A stretch of DNA of 64,000 bases, taken from Carnimonas nigrificans ATCC BAA-78. Lineage in GTDB: Bacteria > Pseudomonadota > Gammaproteobacteria > Pseudomonadales > Halomonadaceae. The position numbers and the translations under genes are program-made. This document shows, piece after piece, positions 9,968-20,348 of the stretch. The DNA lies in contig NZ_JAGO01000010.1 in the NCBI RefSeq assembly GCF_000526695.1, positions 310,001-374,000 on the forward strand. The letters run 5' to 3'. Each line of letters opens with the position of its first letter. Position 1 is the stretch's first letter. A model generated the notes under the pieces. The model was not told where the DNA came from and searched no databases. It saw only the letters and a program-made list of their open reading frames with translations.

Positions 9968-10959
9968 CGACCCGCCCGCGCATCTACTCCTTCACTCAGG
10001 AAAGCAACGACGGTTACGCCATTGCGCTGCACGGCGGTGCCGGCACCCTGGATGAAAACGCCCTCGACGATGAACGTCTGGCGTACTTTCACCAGACGCT
10101 GCGCCACTGTCTAGCGCAAGGAGAGAGAATACTGGCAAATGGCGGCAGCGCACTTGATGCGGTAGAAGCGACAGTCAAGGCGCTGGAGCTGGCAGAAGAG
10201 TTCAACGCCGGCCACGGAGCCTGCATGACCTGGAATGGCGAGCACGAACTCGACGCAGCCATTATGGATGGCGCTACCCGACAGAGTGGTGCTATCGCCT
10301 CTATCCGCACCACCAAAAGCCCCATCGCCGCCGCCCGCGCAGTGCTCGACCATAGCGACCACCTGCTGTTAAGCGGCCAGGGCGCCGACGACTTTGCACG
10401 CCTCGCGGGGCTGGAAAGTGTCGATAACAGCTACTTCACCACCCCCATGCGCTTACAACACTGGCAAGACCTGCACACCGAGCGCGCAGACGCAGAACGT
10501 GACCTCTTCCGTTTCGGCACCGTCGGCGCCGTCGCCCGCGACCGCCACGGCAACCTTGCCGCCGCCACCTCCACTGGCGGGATTACCAACAAGCGCTGGG
10601 GCCGTATCGGCGACAGCCCACTGGTCGGCAGCGGCACCTACGCCGATAACCGCAGCTGCGCCATCTCCTGTACCGGCCACGGCGAGCTGTTTATTCGTGC
10701 CGTTGCCGCCCACGACATCAGCAGCCGCATGCGCTACCTCGGCGAACGCCTCGACACCGCCTGCACCACTCTGCTCGCCAATGATCTTAATGTCCCCAAC
10801 GGCGCCGGCGGAATGATCGGCGTCGATGCCCAGGGCAACCTCACCCTCGCCTTCAACTCACGCGGCATGTACCGCGCCTGGAGCAGCGAGTGCGGTGCCG
10901 CCGGCAGCGCCATTGGCGAAGGTGTGGTGGAGTGGCAGCCGATGAAGGCAGAGGGGTGA
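9964..10959 (+). CDS. iaaA: Isoaspartyl peptidase / L-asparaginase (Ntn hydrolase)
   Basis: 331 residues of the plant-type asparaginase family. The proenzyme should cleave before T202 in NLAAATSTGG, giving alpha and beta subunits with Thr202 as nucleophile; the following GDSPLVGSGTYADN motif is the conserved substrate loop. It removes beta-aspartyl residues from isoaspartyl dipeptides. In E. coli iaaA is the first gene of the iaaA-gsiABCD operon; here the same partners occur in a different order with extra D-peptidases. It overlaps the M55 gene by 4 nt, implying translational coupling. Confidence 0.88.
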   Translation: MTTRPRIYSFTQESNDGYAIALHGGAGTLDENALDDERLAYFHQTLRHCLAQGERILANGGSALDAVEATVKALELAEEFNAGHGACMTWNGEHELDAAIMDGATRQSGAIASIRTTKSPIAAARAVLDHSDHLLLSGQGADDFARLAGLESVDNSYFTTPMRLQHWQDLHTERADAERDLFRFGTVGAVARDRHGNLAAATSTGGITNKRWGRIGDSPLVGSGTYADNRSCAISCTGHGELFIRAVAAHDISSRMRYLGERLDTACTTLLANDLNVPNGAGGMIGVDAQGNLTLAFNSRGMYRAWSSECGAAGSAIGEGVVEWQPMKAEG

Positions 10960-10978
10960 AGAGGCACTTTCAGTCACC

Positions 10979-11102
10979 ACGCGCCCTGCCGTGGAAGAGA
11001 TCCCCAGTGTTGATCACACGTTCAAACGGTGAGTCTTATATCCTGATGTCTTTGGACAAATATAAGTCACTGGGGGAACAGCCCACCTGCTTCTTTCGCT
11101 GA
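10979..11102 (+). pseudogene. Remnant of a Phd/YefM-type antitoxin
   Basis: One frame reads RSPVLITRSNGESYILMSLDKYKSLGE, which closely resembles the central beta-strand and following helix of Phd/YefM antitoxins (pattern 'PVLITR.NGE..VLMSL..Y..L'). The usual N-terminal dimerisation segment and the C-terminal toxin-neutralising tail are absent, and no toxin gene follows: the frame stops about 15 codons after the motif. It appears to be a decayed fragment behind the peptidase operon. Confidence 0.45.
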
Positions 11103-11694
11103 ACAATGCACATCGCCAGAACGCTGTTTGCGCAAATCCCTAATGCGTCAAACATAGCTGGTCGTGCAGATTTATGCCGTTACCAACGGCTCAGTGCTGC
11201 CTACCGGCGGCATTCGTGATCTATCTCTACCGCATTACCCTCTCCTATCGGTAAAATTTCCCAACTGATTGCGGATTAATGGATGCTCTGGAGGGCGAAA
11301 AGTGCTCTACCGTTTTAACGGAAGATGAAAAGTAGCGCTTATTTAACGGTATTCAGCCACTGGCGAGGTATCAGATTTTTCATGAGCATATTTCCACGTC
11401 CAGGTGTAGATAACTCAGGGCTATTCTTTGCCCACTCGATGCTGATGAGACCAAGGCCGTTGTTGCACCAAAATAGTCAGAGGCCGCCCTTCTACTCAAT
11501 TACTCAATACTCTGCCAAGTGTTCTCGAAGTGATGCCCCACCTCTTTCTATCCTTGAAGGCCGATTCTGCGCAATCACAAGTGCTTCATACTCCGAGTAT
11601 TTTTACACTAAAGGCCAGTAGGCAATCAGTATGGGTTGCACAATACTACTCCTCAAAGGCGCGCCAATAGTGCCCCCTCTGGAGTTACCCAATC
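11103..11694. other. Non-coding gap of about 590 bp
   Basis: Nothing recognisable follows the antitoxin remnant. Open frames here (one of 98 codons at 11325-11621) have no family resemblance, no ribosome site and atypical composition. The region ends with the GGAG ribosome site of the beta-propeller gene at 11695. Confidence 0.5.
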
Positions 11695-12867
11695 ATGCTA
11701 AAAAAATTAACGATAGCCATTGGTTTAGTCCTTACCACCGCTCCCATAGTAGCCAACGCCCATGACTGGGTTATTTCCACCAATGACGCTAAATACCAGC
11801 GGGTTAAAGACACCGATACCTTCTCACAATCTGGCCCTGGTGATTCCGTAGATATTTTCGATGCCTCAGTGAACCCACTCAAACTCTTGCACCGGGTTCC
11901 TGTAGCGGCAACTATTGCAGGCCCTCCTCAAGCAGCTGCCATTTCCAGCGATGGAAAATTGGCCATCGTTTCTGCGCCTAACCATTATGATGCTGAGCAG
12001 AAAAAGCCGGTCTATGACAACTATCTACAAGTAATTGATCTGAGTAGTGAACAACCGAAGGTTATTGCCAAGGTCGAGACCCTGGCCCACCCACAAGGGG
12101 TCGCGCTTTCCAAAGATGGCAAACTACTGCTAGTTGCCACAGTTGCCGGCACTCTTGAAGCCTATTCAATTGACGGCACACAACTAACTCGCACGGCTAA
12201 TTTAATCTTGTCCAAAGGACGCCTGGCGAGTGTTGCTATCACTCCTGATGGAAAATCGGCACTTGTTTCTCTACGAAATGAAGGCGGCTTAGTCACCTTA
12301 AATATTGATAACGGTCATGTGACCAATAGCAAAGAAAGAGTTAGCTCGGGACTGGCTCCCTATAGTATTGATGTCAGCGCCGATGGCAAATGGGCCATTG
12401 TGGGTAATGTAGGTGGTTCTGGTCTACCGGGTACTCCAGGTATTCTTGCCGGTGATGCCGACAGCATTACGCTAATTGACATCAGCAAGCGCCCTTTCCG
12501 CGCCGTACAATTTATTACCACGAAAGCACTGCCAGAAGGCATTGCGATATCCCCCAACGGCGAGTGGATTGCCGCACAGACGATGGATGGCTCGCAACTA
12601 ACGCCTGATAATCCTGGCGTCCATACCAACGGCAAGCTGCAACTATTTAAACTTAGTAATGGCCAGGCACATTTTGTGAATGAGCTTGACTCAGGCACAG
12701 CAGGTCAGGGGCTGGTCTTTGCCAAGGATAATAAAACCTTGATTGCTCAGTTTAACGTAGAAAAACAACTAGCCATATTCCAAATTCAGAGCGGAAAGTT
12801 GGTTGATACAAAAGAACGTATTGATGTACCTGGCGGCCCCTCTTCCCTACGCACCATGCCTCGCTAG
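11695..12867 (+). CDS. Secreted YncE-like beta-propeller protein
   Basis: 390 residues. A Sec signal peptide covers about residues 1-22 (MLKKLTIAIGLVLTTAPIVANA, cleavage after ANA). The rest is a chain of YVTN/NHL-like blades, each with a 'SSDGKLAIV', 'SKDGKLLLV', 'TPDGKSALV', 'SADGKWAIV' or 'SPNGEWIAA' turn, typical of a seven-bladed propeller in the YncE group. It is expected in the periplasm. No enzymatic residues can be assigned; a binding or scaffolding role is possible. It is a single-gene unit closed by a strong hairpin. Codon use is somewhat more AT-rich than its neighbours. Confidence 0.75.
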   Translation: MLKKLTIAIGLVLTTAPIVANAHDWVISTNDAKYQRVKDTDTFSQSGPGDSVDIFDASVNPLKLLHRVPVAATIAGPPQAAAISSDGKLAIVSAPNHYDAEQKKPVYDNYLQVIDLSSEQPKVIAKVETLAHPQGVALSKDGKLLLVATVAGTLEAYSIDGTQLTRTANLILSKGRLASVAITPDGKSALVSLRNEGGLVTLNIDNGHVTNSKERVSSGLAPYSIDVSADGKWAIVGNVGGSGLPGTPGILAGDADSITLIDISKRPFRAVQFITTKALPEGIAISPNGEWIAAQTMDGSQLTPDNPGVHTNGKLQLFKLSNGQAHFVNELDSGTAGQGLVFAKDNKTLIAQFNVEKQLAIFQIQSGKLVDTKERIDVPGGPSSLRTMPR

Positions 12868-12885
12868 CCAAGTTATATTCATTAA

Positions 12886-12940
12886 AACAGCCTCAGAATG
12901 TTTATGTGACGACACTCTGAGGCTGTTATCGTTATATTTT
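12886..12940 (+). terminator. Hairpin terminator after the beta-propeller gene
   Basis: Perfect 12-bp inverted repeat AACAGCCTCAGA / TCTGAGGCTGTT (12886-12897 and 12916-12927) with an 18-nt loop, followed by a T-rich stretch (ATCGTTATATTTT). It lies 19 nt after the stop codon. Confidence 0.8.
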
Positions 12941-13784
12941 ATTAACCAGGAAGCACTGAGAGAACTTTGCGAGTTATATCTCTATATAAATCAAGAAAGT
13001 TTAGGTCATAATGAAGACACGACCGCTGATGAAACGAATGATTTTGCAAAGCTCACGCAGGTAACTCTCTTCCAGTAAATGCTGTGACAATGGGGAGATT
13101 GTTATCCAAGCCTCGGTACCAAGTCTGGAGGAAGCTCCCAAACAAAATGACCTGCTCTAATACTTCTCCCATTCACTCACGGAAAAACACCTCAGACAGC
13201 GCTGGCATCCCCTTAGCCAAGCCGTCAGGTGATTGGGCAGCGAATCAAGTGCTACACCAAAGAGTGACCGTATCAGTTATGGGCTATGCCCCCGCACCGA
13301 TCTAGCGTTAGTCATGCAGGCTGAGCAAAAACCAGAGAATTATTGCAGCACTACTGTATCCGAAGTTAATACGACAATATTAGATCAATAAGTAAACATT
13401 AAAATTTTGTTAAGTATTTAAAGCAGTTACCATAATTTTTATGGAACAGCCTTCAACACAGATAAAATAACAAGGGGGTGCATGCTCCATCACTAAACCA
13501 CAGTTTACAAGGTTAGATTATTAGACGTAGGTATAATAATGACTCTTACTATTTTATTGATGATAGATATCCAAAATTTTCCTCCTCAGTGATATTTTAG
13601 CTTTATCCAACTACAGGTTTACTGTATAAAAATCTAAGTATCGTCAGAAACCCGCTGACAGGTCATGCATCATCCACCTGTGTGCTGCCCCTTCTTCAAT
13701 AGGGGGCTATTGCGAATGGTCACTGAAATACCGCCACTATAGGCCGTAGGACAGTGAGGATTGGCTTCTTTTGGGGGAACTACA
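12941..13784. other. Long AT-rich gap in front of glgA
   Basis: About 840 bp without a credible gene. Frames of 60-90 codons have no start context and no recognisable sequence. The stretch 13360-13440 is markedly AT-rich and could hold the promoter of the glycogen cluster, but no single -10/-35 pair stands out. Confidence 0.4.
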
Positions 13785-15326
13785 ATGGATAATGCAGGTA
13801 TGGCAGTACACGCAGGCGATAGCCTGGAAACCTCCTCTCTTCCTCCCAGCAGGAAAGTGCGGCTCTCCTCCCCGAAGATAGAAGCCAGGGTGCGTCCTAA
13901 AGTGCTTTACGTCACTCCGGAGCTTGCTGACTTTGTCAAAGTCGGTGGTCTGGGGGATCTGTCCGCGGCCCTGCCCCGAGCGATGCTGAAAGATTTTGAT
14001 GTACGCATCCTGATTCCCGGTTTCCCTCGGGTAATTGAATCCGGCCACCCCATGATCTCGCTGGGGAGCCTGCCCGGTTATGCCGATATACCGGAATGCG
14101 AGCTGCTGCAAATTACCCTGCCGGATGGGCTTGTTGTCTTTACCCTCAAGCATGCAGACCTGTTCGAACGCCACGGTTCACCCTACATTGATGAGCATGG
14201 GCAAGACTGGCCGGATAACCATATCCGCTTTGCTCGTCTCTCTCTGGCCGCCGTACAGCTGGCCGGTCTCTCCGATTCCTGGTGCCCCGAGCTGCTTCAC
14301 CTGAATGACTGGCCGACCGCACTGGCAGCAGGCTATGCACACTGGCTGCATCTGGATATTCCCAGCGTATTCACCATTCATAACCTTGCCCATCAGGGCA
14401 TTTTCCCGATGGATTATTACCATTCACTGGGCATTCCCGAGTCGGCACTCAACGGCGACGAGATGGAATATTATGGTCAGCTGGCTTTGATCAAGGCGGG
14501 GCTTATATATGCCAACCAGATTACAACCGTCAGCCACACCTATGCGACCGAGATTCTCACTCCAGAAATAGGCTTCGGCATGGATGGCGCTCTGCGTATG
14601 CGAGCCGCAGAAGGATGCCTGCGCGGAATCGTCAATGGCATTGGCAGTGAATGGTCATCGGAGCATAGCCCAGAACTGAAACGGCACTTTTCCATTCATG
14701 ATCTGGCGGGCAAACAGGCTAACAAGGAATATATTGAAGAGCTGTTTAACTTAACACCCAGTGAAGGGCCGCTTTTTTGCATCATTTCCCGACTTGTCCA
14801 CCAGAAAGGGCTGGATATTATTATCGCTACGGCCAATACCATTGTGGAACATGGCGGCAAGCTGGCTATTCTTGGTACAGGTGAAGCGGGTATTGAAGGG
14901 GCACTGATAGAACTTTCCCAACGCTATCCGGATCAAATCAGCTGTCATCTTGACTTTGATGAGCACCGTTCCCACAACCTGTTTGGCGGCAGCGATTTTC
15001 TTCTGATGCCTTCCCGCTACGAACCCTGCGGTCTTTCCCAGATGTATGCGCAGGAGTATGGCTGCCTGCCGGTTGCCCACAAGACGGGCGGACTGGTCGA
15101 TACCGTTGTCGATGATGTTACGGGAATTCTGTGTGATTCCATTGAACCCAGCGCATTTACAGAAACTCTCCAGCGTGCGTTGGCTATCTATGAAAACAAG
15201 GAGAGATTGCACGAAATGCGAGCAGCGGCGATGAATGCCGATTTCAGTTGGCAACAACCCGTCAAGGAGTACAAGGCCGTCTATGATCTCCTGCTGAAGC
15301 CCACCCTCCAGAGTGCAGCCTCGTGA
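13785..15326 (+). CDS. glgA: Glycogen synthase (ADP- or UDP-glucose dependent), GlgA
   Basis: About 513 residues, GT5 family. The N-terminal K-x-G-G-L nucleotide-sugar motif reads KVGGLGD at 52-58. The C-terminal donor-site segment (MPSRYEPCGLSQMYAQEYG) is complete. It transfers glucose from a nucleotide sugar to growing alpha-1,4-glucan. The start at 13785 is chosen because GGGGGA lies 6-9 nt upstream, the same leader style as the glgB start; a TTG at 13761 is less likely. The first ~37 residues are an extension ahead of the catalytic fold. First gene of the glg cluster. Confidence 0.9.
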   Translation: MDNAGMAVHAGDSLETSSLPPSRKVRLSSPKIEARVRPKVLYVTPELADFVKVGGLGDLSAALPRAMLKDFDVRILIPGFPRVIESGHPMISLGSLPGYADIPECELLQITLPDGLVVFTLKHADLFERHGSPYIDEHGQDWPDNHIRFARLSLAAVQLAGLSDSWCPELLHLNDWPTALAAGYAHWLHLDIPSVFTIHNLAHQGIFPMDYYHSLGIPESALNGDEMEYYGQLALIKAGLIYANQITTVSHTYATEILTPEIGFGMDGALRMRAAEGCLRGIVNGIGSEWSSEHSPELKRHFSIHDLAGKQANKEYIEELFNLTPSEGPLFCIISRLVHQKGLDIIIATANTIVEHGGKLAILGTGEAGIEGALIELSQRYPDQISCHLDFDEHRSHNLFGGSDFLLMPSRYEPCGLSQMYAQEYGCLPVAHKTGGLVDTVVDDVTGILCDSIEPSAFTETLQRALAIYENKERLHEMRAAAMNADFSWQQPVKEYKAVYDLLLKPTLQSAAS

Positions 15327-15464
15327 TCATTTAAGGTGGGATGTATAGAAAATCGCCATAAAGTGGCCGATAAATGTACTCAAGTGTTCTATATAAAGGG
15401 TTGGGAAGGGTGAATAGAAACGCGATTCATCCTTCTCATGGATGGATTTGACTGGGGAACCAAC

Positions 15465-17708
15465 ATGCCTAGCCGGGATAAGCAAACCCTGTTGCCATTG
15501 GATAGCGCGCGTGTACAGGCACTGGTGGATGGACGCGATGGCTCGGCTTATGAAGTGCTTGGTCGCTTCCCTTTAGCGGACAAGACAACCGCTGCAAAAA
15601 ATACCTCCACGGGGGTGCGTATTTTCATGCCGGAAGCCGAGCGTGTTGAAGTCACTGACGCTCAGGGAAAATCATATGGCAGCTTGCAGGATACAGACGG
15701 CAATGGCCTTTTTACCGGTGAACTCACCAGTTCCCTAAAAGGGCACTATCGGCTGCGGGTTACATGGCCCAGCGGGGCTATTTCTGAAAGCGAGGACCCG
15801 TACGACTTCCCCCCCTCACTCAGTGATCTTGATCTTTATCTGATAAACGAAGGCACGCATCGTCATCTGGCGGATGCCTTGGGTGCCAACGTGATTGAGA
15901 TCGACGGTATCAGCGGTACTCGCTTTGCGGTGTGGGCTCCCAATGCCCAGCGTGTTGCCGTTATTGGCGATTTCAACGGCTGGGATGGTCGGCGGCACCC
16001 TATGCGTGCCCGTGCCAGCTCAGGGGTATGGGAACTGTTCATCCCTGGTGTCAAGGCAGGTGAACGCTACAAGTATGCCATCACTCCGGCTGGCTCTTCC
16101 CCCGATGGGAAACCCTCCATAGAGAAGGCAGACCCTGTGGCACGGCAGGCTGAACTTCCACCGTCCACTGCCTCGATCGTGACCTCTCCCCTGCCGTTTG
16201 ACTGGCACGATCAACAGTGGATGAGCGAACACGCCAGCAAGGACCCTCTCAGCTCAGCGATTTCGATTTATGAAGTGCATGCGACGTCATGGCGGCGTAA
16301 CGCCCAGGGGGGCACGCTTGATTGGCATCAACTGGCTGATGAACTGATTCCCTATGTGCAGTCGCTCGGATTCACGCATATAGAGCTGCTGCCCGTGGCC
16401 GAATTTCCGTTCGGTGACTCATGGGGCTATCAGCCACTGGGACTGTTCGCGCCTACGGCACGGCTGGGGTCTCCCCATGATTTTGCTGCCTTCGTGGACC
16501 GTTGCCACTGTGCTGGCATTGGTGTGCTGGTGGATTGGGTCTCTGCCCATTTCCCCAATGATGCCCACGGCCTTGAACGTTTCGATGGCACTCCGCTGTA
16601 TGAATATGCCGATCCGCGTGAAGGCTTTCATCAGGACTGGAATACGCTGATCTATAACTATGGCCGCCATGAAGTGCGAGGCTTTCTGATTGCCAGCGCG
16701 CTGGAGTGGATAGAGCGCTATCACATCGACGGGCTACGGGTGGATGCAGTGGCCTCCATGCTCTATCGCGACTACAGCCGCGCACCGGGGGAATGGGTGC
16801 CCAATGTAGACGGCGGGCGCGAAAACTATGAGGCCATGGTGTTTCTGCGCACGCTGAACCAGACCATCCATGAAGCTCACCCCGGCACCTTGATGATCGC
16901 CGAAGAGTCCACGTCCTGGCCTGGCGTCACCGCACCGGTGGCAATGGGCGGGCTAGGCTTTACCTTCAAATGGAACATGGGCTGGATGCACGACACCCTG
17001 CTCTACATGGGGCGCAACCCCATCTATCGCCGCTTTCATCATTCTGAAATTACCTTTTCCTTCCTTTATGCGCCGTCAGAAAACTTTATTCTGCCCCTCT
17101 CCCATGATGAAGTCGTACACGGTAAAGGCTCCCTGCTCAACAAGATGGTAGGGGCCGATAGCTGGCAGAAATGTGCGACATTGCGCGCCTATCTCGCCTT
17201 CATGTGGGGACATCCGGGCAAGAAGTTACTGTTCATGGGGGCTGAACTCGGTCAGTGGCAGGAGTGGAACTTCAATGCCGAGCTGGACTGGAAATTGCTG
17301 GATGATCCCCGCCATAAGGGCATTGCCAGAGTAATCGCTGATATCAACCGCCTCTATTGTCACCACCCCGCCCTGCACCATATTGATCGTGCGAGGGAAG
17401 GATATAGCCTGGTGATAGGCGACGACAGCGACAACGACGTACTGGCCTTTCTGCGCCAGCACGACGGTCGCTTTATGCTGATCGTCTGTAACTTTTCCCC
17501 CATTGTGCGCCATGACTATGACATCGGCGTTCCCAAGGGTGGGCAATGGCAAGAGATCTTCAACTCCGATAGCCATTTCTACGGCGGCACGGATGTGGGT
17601 AACTTTGGGGGCGTGGCGACACGTGATATACCTCATCATGGCTTCGATCATTCACTCTCTTTGTGCTTGCCCCCCTTGGCGACCCTGTATCTTGAACCGT
17701 TCGGTTAA
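15465..17708 (+). CDS. glgB: 1,4-alpha-glucan branching enzyme, GlgB
   Basis: About 747 residues, GH13. It has an N-terminal CBM48-type domain ([20 protein letters not shown]) and the catalytic barrel with the nucleophile region [18 protein letters not shown], the acid/base region [11 protein letters not shown] and the stabiliser [12 protein letters not shown]. It makes alpha-1,6 branches. The start at 15465 follows TGGGGAACCAAC, matching the glgA leader; an ATG at 15438 in the same frame lacks this site. An extra ~100-residue N-terminal domain ahead of CBM48 matches the long form of GlgB. Confidence 0.92.
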   Translation: MPSRDKQTLLPLDSARVQALVDGRDGSAYEVLGRFPLADKTTAAKNTSTGVRIFMPEAERVEVTDAQGKSYGSLQDTDGNGLFTGELTSSLKGHYRLRVTWPSGAISESEDPYDFPPSLSDLDLYLINEGTHRHLADALGANVIEIDGISGTRFAVWAPNAQRVAVIGDFNGWDGRRHPMRARASSGVWELFIPGVKAGERYKYAITPAGSSPDGKPSIEKADPVARQAELPPSTASIVTSPLPFDWHDQQWMSEHASKDPLSSAISIYEVHATSWRRNAQGGTLDWHQLADELIPYVQSLGFTHIELLPVAEFPFGDSWGYQPLGLFAPTARLGSPHDFAAFVDRCHCAGIGVLVDWVSAHFPNDAHGLERFDGTPLYEYADPREGFHQDWNTLIYNYGRHEVRGFLIASALEWIERYHIDGLRVDAVASMLYRDYSRAPGEWVPNVDGGRENYEAMVFLRTLNQTIHEAHPGTLMIAEESTSWPGVTAPVAMGGLGFTFKWNMGWMHDTLLYMGRNPIYRRFHHSEITFSFLYAPSENFILPLSHDEVVHGKGSLLNKMVGADSWQKCATLRAYLAFMWGHPGKKLLFMGAELGQWQEWNFNAELDWKLLDDPRHKGIARVIADINRLYCHHPALHHIDRAREGYSLVIGDDSDNDVLAFLRQHDGRFMLIVCNFSPIVRHDYDIGVPKGGQWQEIFNSDSHFYGGTDVGNFGGVATRDIPHHGFDHSLSLCLPPLATLYLEPFG

Positions 17709-17768
17709 CTCCAGGCCGCCCCCCCAGCGGCGACCAGCCAGCAATGCCCTCTTCCACTTGTTAGTCTC

Positions 17769-20348
17769 ATGAGAACATTCCTGATGAATGATTCCTATAG
17801 CAGCCCTGATGACAGCACCCTGGTCAACGATTTTCGTACCCTCATTGTCAACAAGCTCACTTATGCAGTGGGCGTATCATCGTCCCAGGCCACGCCACGC
17901 GAGTGGTTTGTCGCTGTTGCCCTGGCGGTGCGCGATAAGCTGGTCGATACATGGCACCTCTCTGCTGAACAGGAACAGCAGCGTGGCAAGCATGTGTATT
18001 ACCTCTCAATGGAATTTCTCATTGGCCGGCTGCTGTTTGATAACCTCAATAACTCAGGCTGGCTCAAGGTAGCGGATCATGCCCTGCGTGATCTTGGTAT
18101 CGACTTACAAACACTGCGTGAACTCGAACCCGATGCAGCACTGGGTAACGGCGGTCTTGGCCGGCTGGCAGCCTGCTACATGGAGAGCATGGCCACCCTT
18201 GATATTCCGGCCTATGGCTATGGCATTCGCTATGAGCACGGCATGTTCCGGCAATCCTTCGCTGATGGCTATCAGCAGGAAGAACCTGAAGACTGGCTGG
18301 AGCAAGGTAACCCTTGGGAGTTTGCCAAGCCGCAAACGCGCTGGCGAATCGGCCTGGGGGGTGAGGTAACCGAGGATGAACACGGGAAAAGCACTTGGCT
18401 ACCCGAGACTGACATACTGGCCACGGCCTACGATATTCCAGTGGTCGGCTGGCGTGGCAAAACCACCAATACCCTGCGCTTATGGCGAGCAGAGGCAGAG
18501 AACGGCCTGGCCCTTGATCTGTTCAATGCAGGCAAGCATGTCGAGTCAATGTCGGCAGATGATCAGGCACGCGCCATTTCCCAGATCCTTTACCCGGGCG
18601 ATGACAATGAGCCCGGAAGAGAGCTACGCCTGGCACAGGAATTCTTCTTTACTTCCGCCTCACTACAGGATTTGATCCTGCGCTTTCTGCAACAGGATAG
18701 TGACTTCACCACGCTGCCGGAACGGGCCGCCATCCAATTAAACGATACCCACCCCGCCCTGGCCGTGGCGGAGCTTATGCGCCTGCTGGTCGATAGTCAC
18801 GGCGTCAACTGGGACGATGCCTGGCACATTACCGTCAATACCATTGCCTATACCAACCACACCCTTCTGCCGGAAGCGTTGGAAAAATGGCCGTTGAGCA
18901 CGATGGCCCGCCTGCTGCCGCGCCATTTGCAGCTGATTGAGCAGATCAATACACAGCATCTCCAGGAATTGAGTACACGCGGCATTGATGACGCCGAACT
19001 GCTCAAGGATGTGTCGCTGATCGATTATGTTGAGGCCAGGGATAGCGATAGCAGAAAAGCGAAGAAGAAGAAAAAGGACAAGAAGAAAGAGAAGCACGGC
19101 AAAGTGAATGCAACATCCGAACATCAGCTTCAGGTGCTGCCTGAAGGCACGGTGAAAATGGGTAACCTTGCCTTCCTCGGCTCACACAGCATCAATGGGG
19201 TGTCGGGGCTGCATACCGAACTGATGCGGTCGACCATATTCAAGCATTTCAACCAGTTATATCCGGACCGCATCAATAACAAAACCAATGGGATTACCTT
19301 CAGGCGCTGGCTGTTTGACGCCAACCCGCGCTTGACCGAGCTGCTGGTCGCCACCCTGGGTGAGGATGTGCTGGATCATGCCGAGACTCGCTTGAAGGAG
19401 CTGGCACCCTATGCAAGCAACGCTGAATTCCGCCACGCATTCAGTCAACAGCGCCAATTAGCCAAGCAAAAACTCATTGATACGGTCAATGAACAAGTCG
19501 GTATATCCCTGAATCCGGACGCGCTCTTTGATGTACAGATCAAGCGGATACATGAGTACAAGCGGCAACTGCTCAACGTGTTGCATATAGTCGCGCTGTA
19601 CCAGTCCATTCTTGATGACCCGCACAAACAGATTATACCGAGAGTCAAGATTCTCGGTGGCAAGGCAGCCCCCAGCTATCGTCAGGCCAAGCTGATTATC
19701 AAGCTCGCCAATGACGTAGCGCGCACCATCAATGCCAATGCGGATCTTCAGGATGCTCTGAAAGTGGTCTTCCTGCCCAACTACAACGTCAGTCTGGCGG
19801 AAATCCTCATTCCTGCGGCAGACCTCTCCGAACAAATCTCGACGGCTGGCTATGAAGCCTCAGGCACCAGCAATATGAAGTTTGCGCTCAATGGCGCATT
19901 GACCATTGGCACAATGGACGGGGCCAATGTCGAGATGAGCAAGCTGATTGGTCAGGAGAACATGTTTATCTTCGGCATGGATGCTGACGAGGTAGATACA
20001 CTCAAGGCCAACAATGCCTTCAATGCCAAGCAGGTGGTCGAATCATCGCCCCGCCTTGCCAAAGCCTTGAAGGCCATCCGTTCAGGCGCGTTTTCTCCCG
20101 AAGAGCCGGATAGATATGTCGGGCTGGTCGATGGCCTGCTGGAACATGATGCGTTTTTTATCTGTGCAGACTTTGATGCCTACTGGAAGGCCCAGGGTGC
20201 GGTGGAGCAGGCATGGCTGCAACCTGATCAATGGTGGCAGGCCGCGATACTGAATACCGCCAATACTGGCTGGTTCTCGGCAGATCGTTCCATCAATGAG
20301 TACGCCAGAGATATCTGGGGAGTACGCGGAGATAAAGCCAATGATTGA
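17769..20348 (+). CDS. glgP: Glycogen/alpha-glucan phosphorylase, GlgP
   Basis: 859 residues, GT35, slightly longer than the usual ~815. The pyridoxal-phosphate lysine lies in SGTSNMKFALNGAL near residue 700, and NKTNGITFRRWL and GNGGLGRLAACYMESMA are conserved. It releases glucose-1-phosphate from glycogen. The extra length comes largely from an insert at about residues 425-452 containing RKAKKKKKDKKKEKHGK, which is absent from typical homologues. An ATG at 17784 (MNDSYSSPDD) is an equally good start. It overlaps glgX by 8 nt. Confidence 0.92.
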   Translation: MRTFLMNDSYSSPDDSTLVNDFRTLIVNKLTYAVGVSSSQATPREWFVAVALAVRDKLVDTWHLSAEQEQQRGKHVYYLSMEFLIGRLLFDNLNNSGWLKVADHALRDLGIDLQTLRELEPDAALGNGGLGRLAACYMESMATLDIPAYGYGIRYEHGMFRQSFADGYQQEEPEDWLEQGNPWEFAKPQTRWRIGLGGEVTEDEHGKSTWLPETDILATAYDIPVVGWRGKTTNTLRLWRAEAENGLALDLFNAGKHVESMSADDQARAISQILYPGDDNEPGRELRLAQEFFFTSASLQDLILRFLQQDSDFTTLPERAAIQLNDTHPALAVAELMRLLVDSHGVNWDDAWHITVNTIAYTNHTLLPEALEKWPLSTMARLLPRHLQLIEQINTQHLQELSTRGIDDAELLKDVSLIDYVEARDSDSRKAKKKKKDKKKEKHGKVNATSEHQLQVLPEGTVKMGNLAFLGSHSINGVSGLHTELMRSTIFKHFNQLYPDRINNKTNGITFRRWLFDANPRLTELLVATLGEDVLDHAETRLKELAPYASNAEFRHAFSQQRQLAKQKLIDTVNEQVGISLNPDALFDVQIKRIHEYKRQLLNVLHIVALYQSILDDPHKQIIPRVKILGGKAAPSYRQAKLIIKLANDVARTINANADLQDALKVVFLPNYNVSLAEILIPAADLSEQISTAGYEASGTSNMKFALNGALTIGTMDGANVEMSKLIGQENMFIFGMDADEVDTLKANNAFNAKQVVESSPRLAKALKAIRSGAFSPEEPDRYVGLVDGLLEHDAFFICADFDAYWKAQGAVEQAWLQPDQWWQAAILNTANTGWFSADRSINEYARDIWGVRGDKAND

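Noticed and set aside
11325-11621. 98-codon frame between iaaA and the propeller gene
   Set aside because: No ribosome site, no sequence resemblance and composition unlike coding DNA in this genome.
11600-11694. Possible sigma-54 promoter (GG...GC pair) before the propeller gene
   Set aside because: The spacing between GG and GC is about 15 nt instead of the required 10.
12803-13305. Two frames of 91 and 73 codons after the propeller gene
   Set aside because: The first overlaps the propeller gene's end and runs through its terminator; neither has family resemblance.
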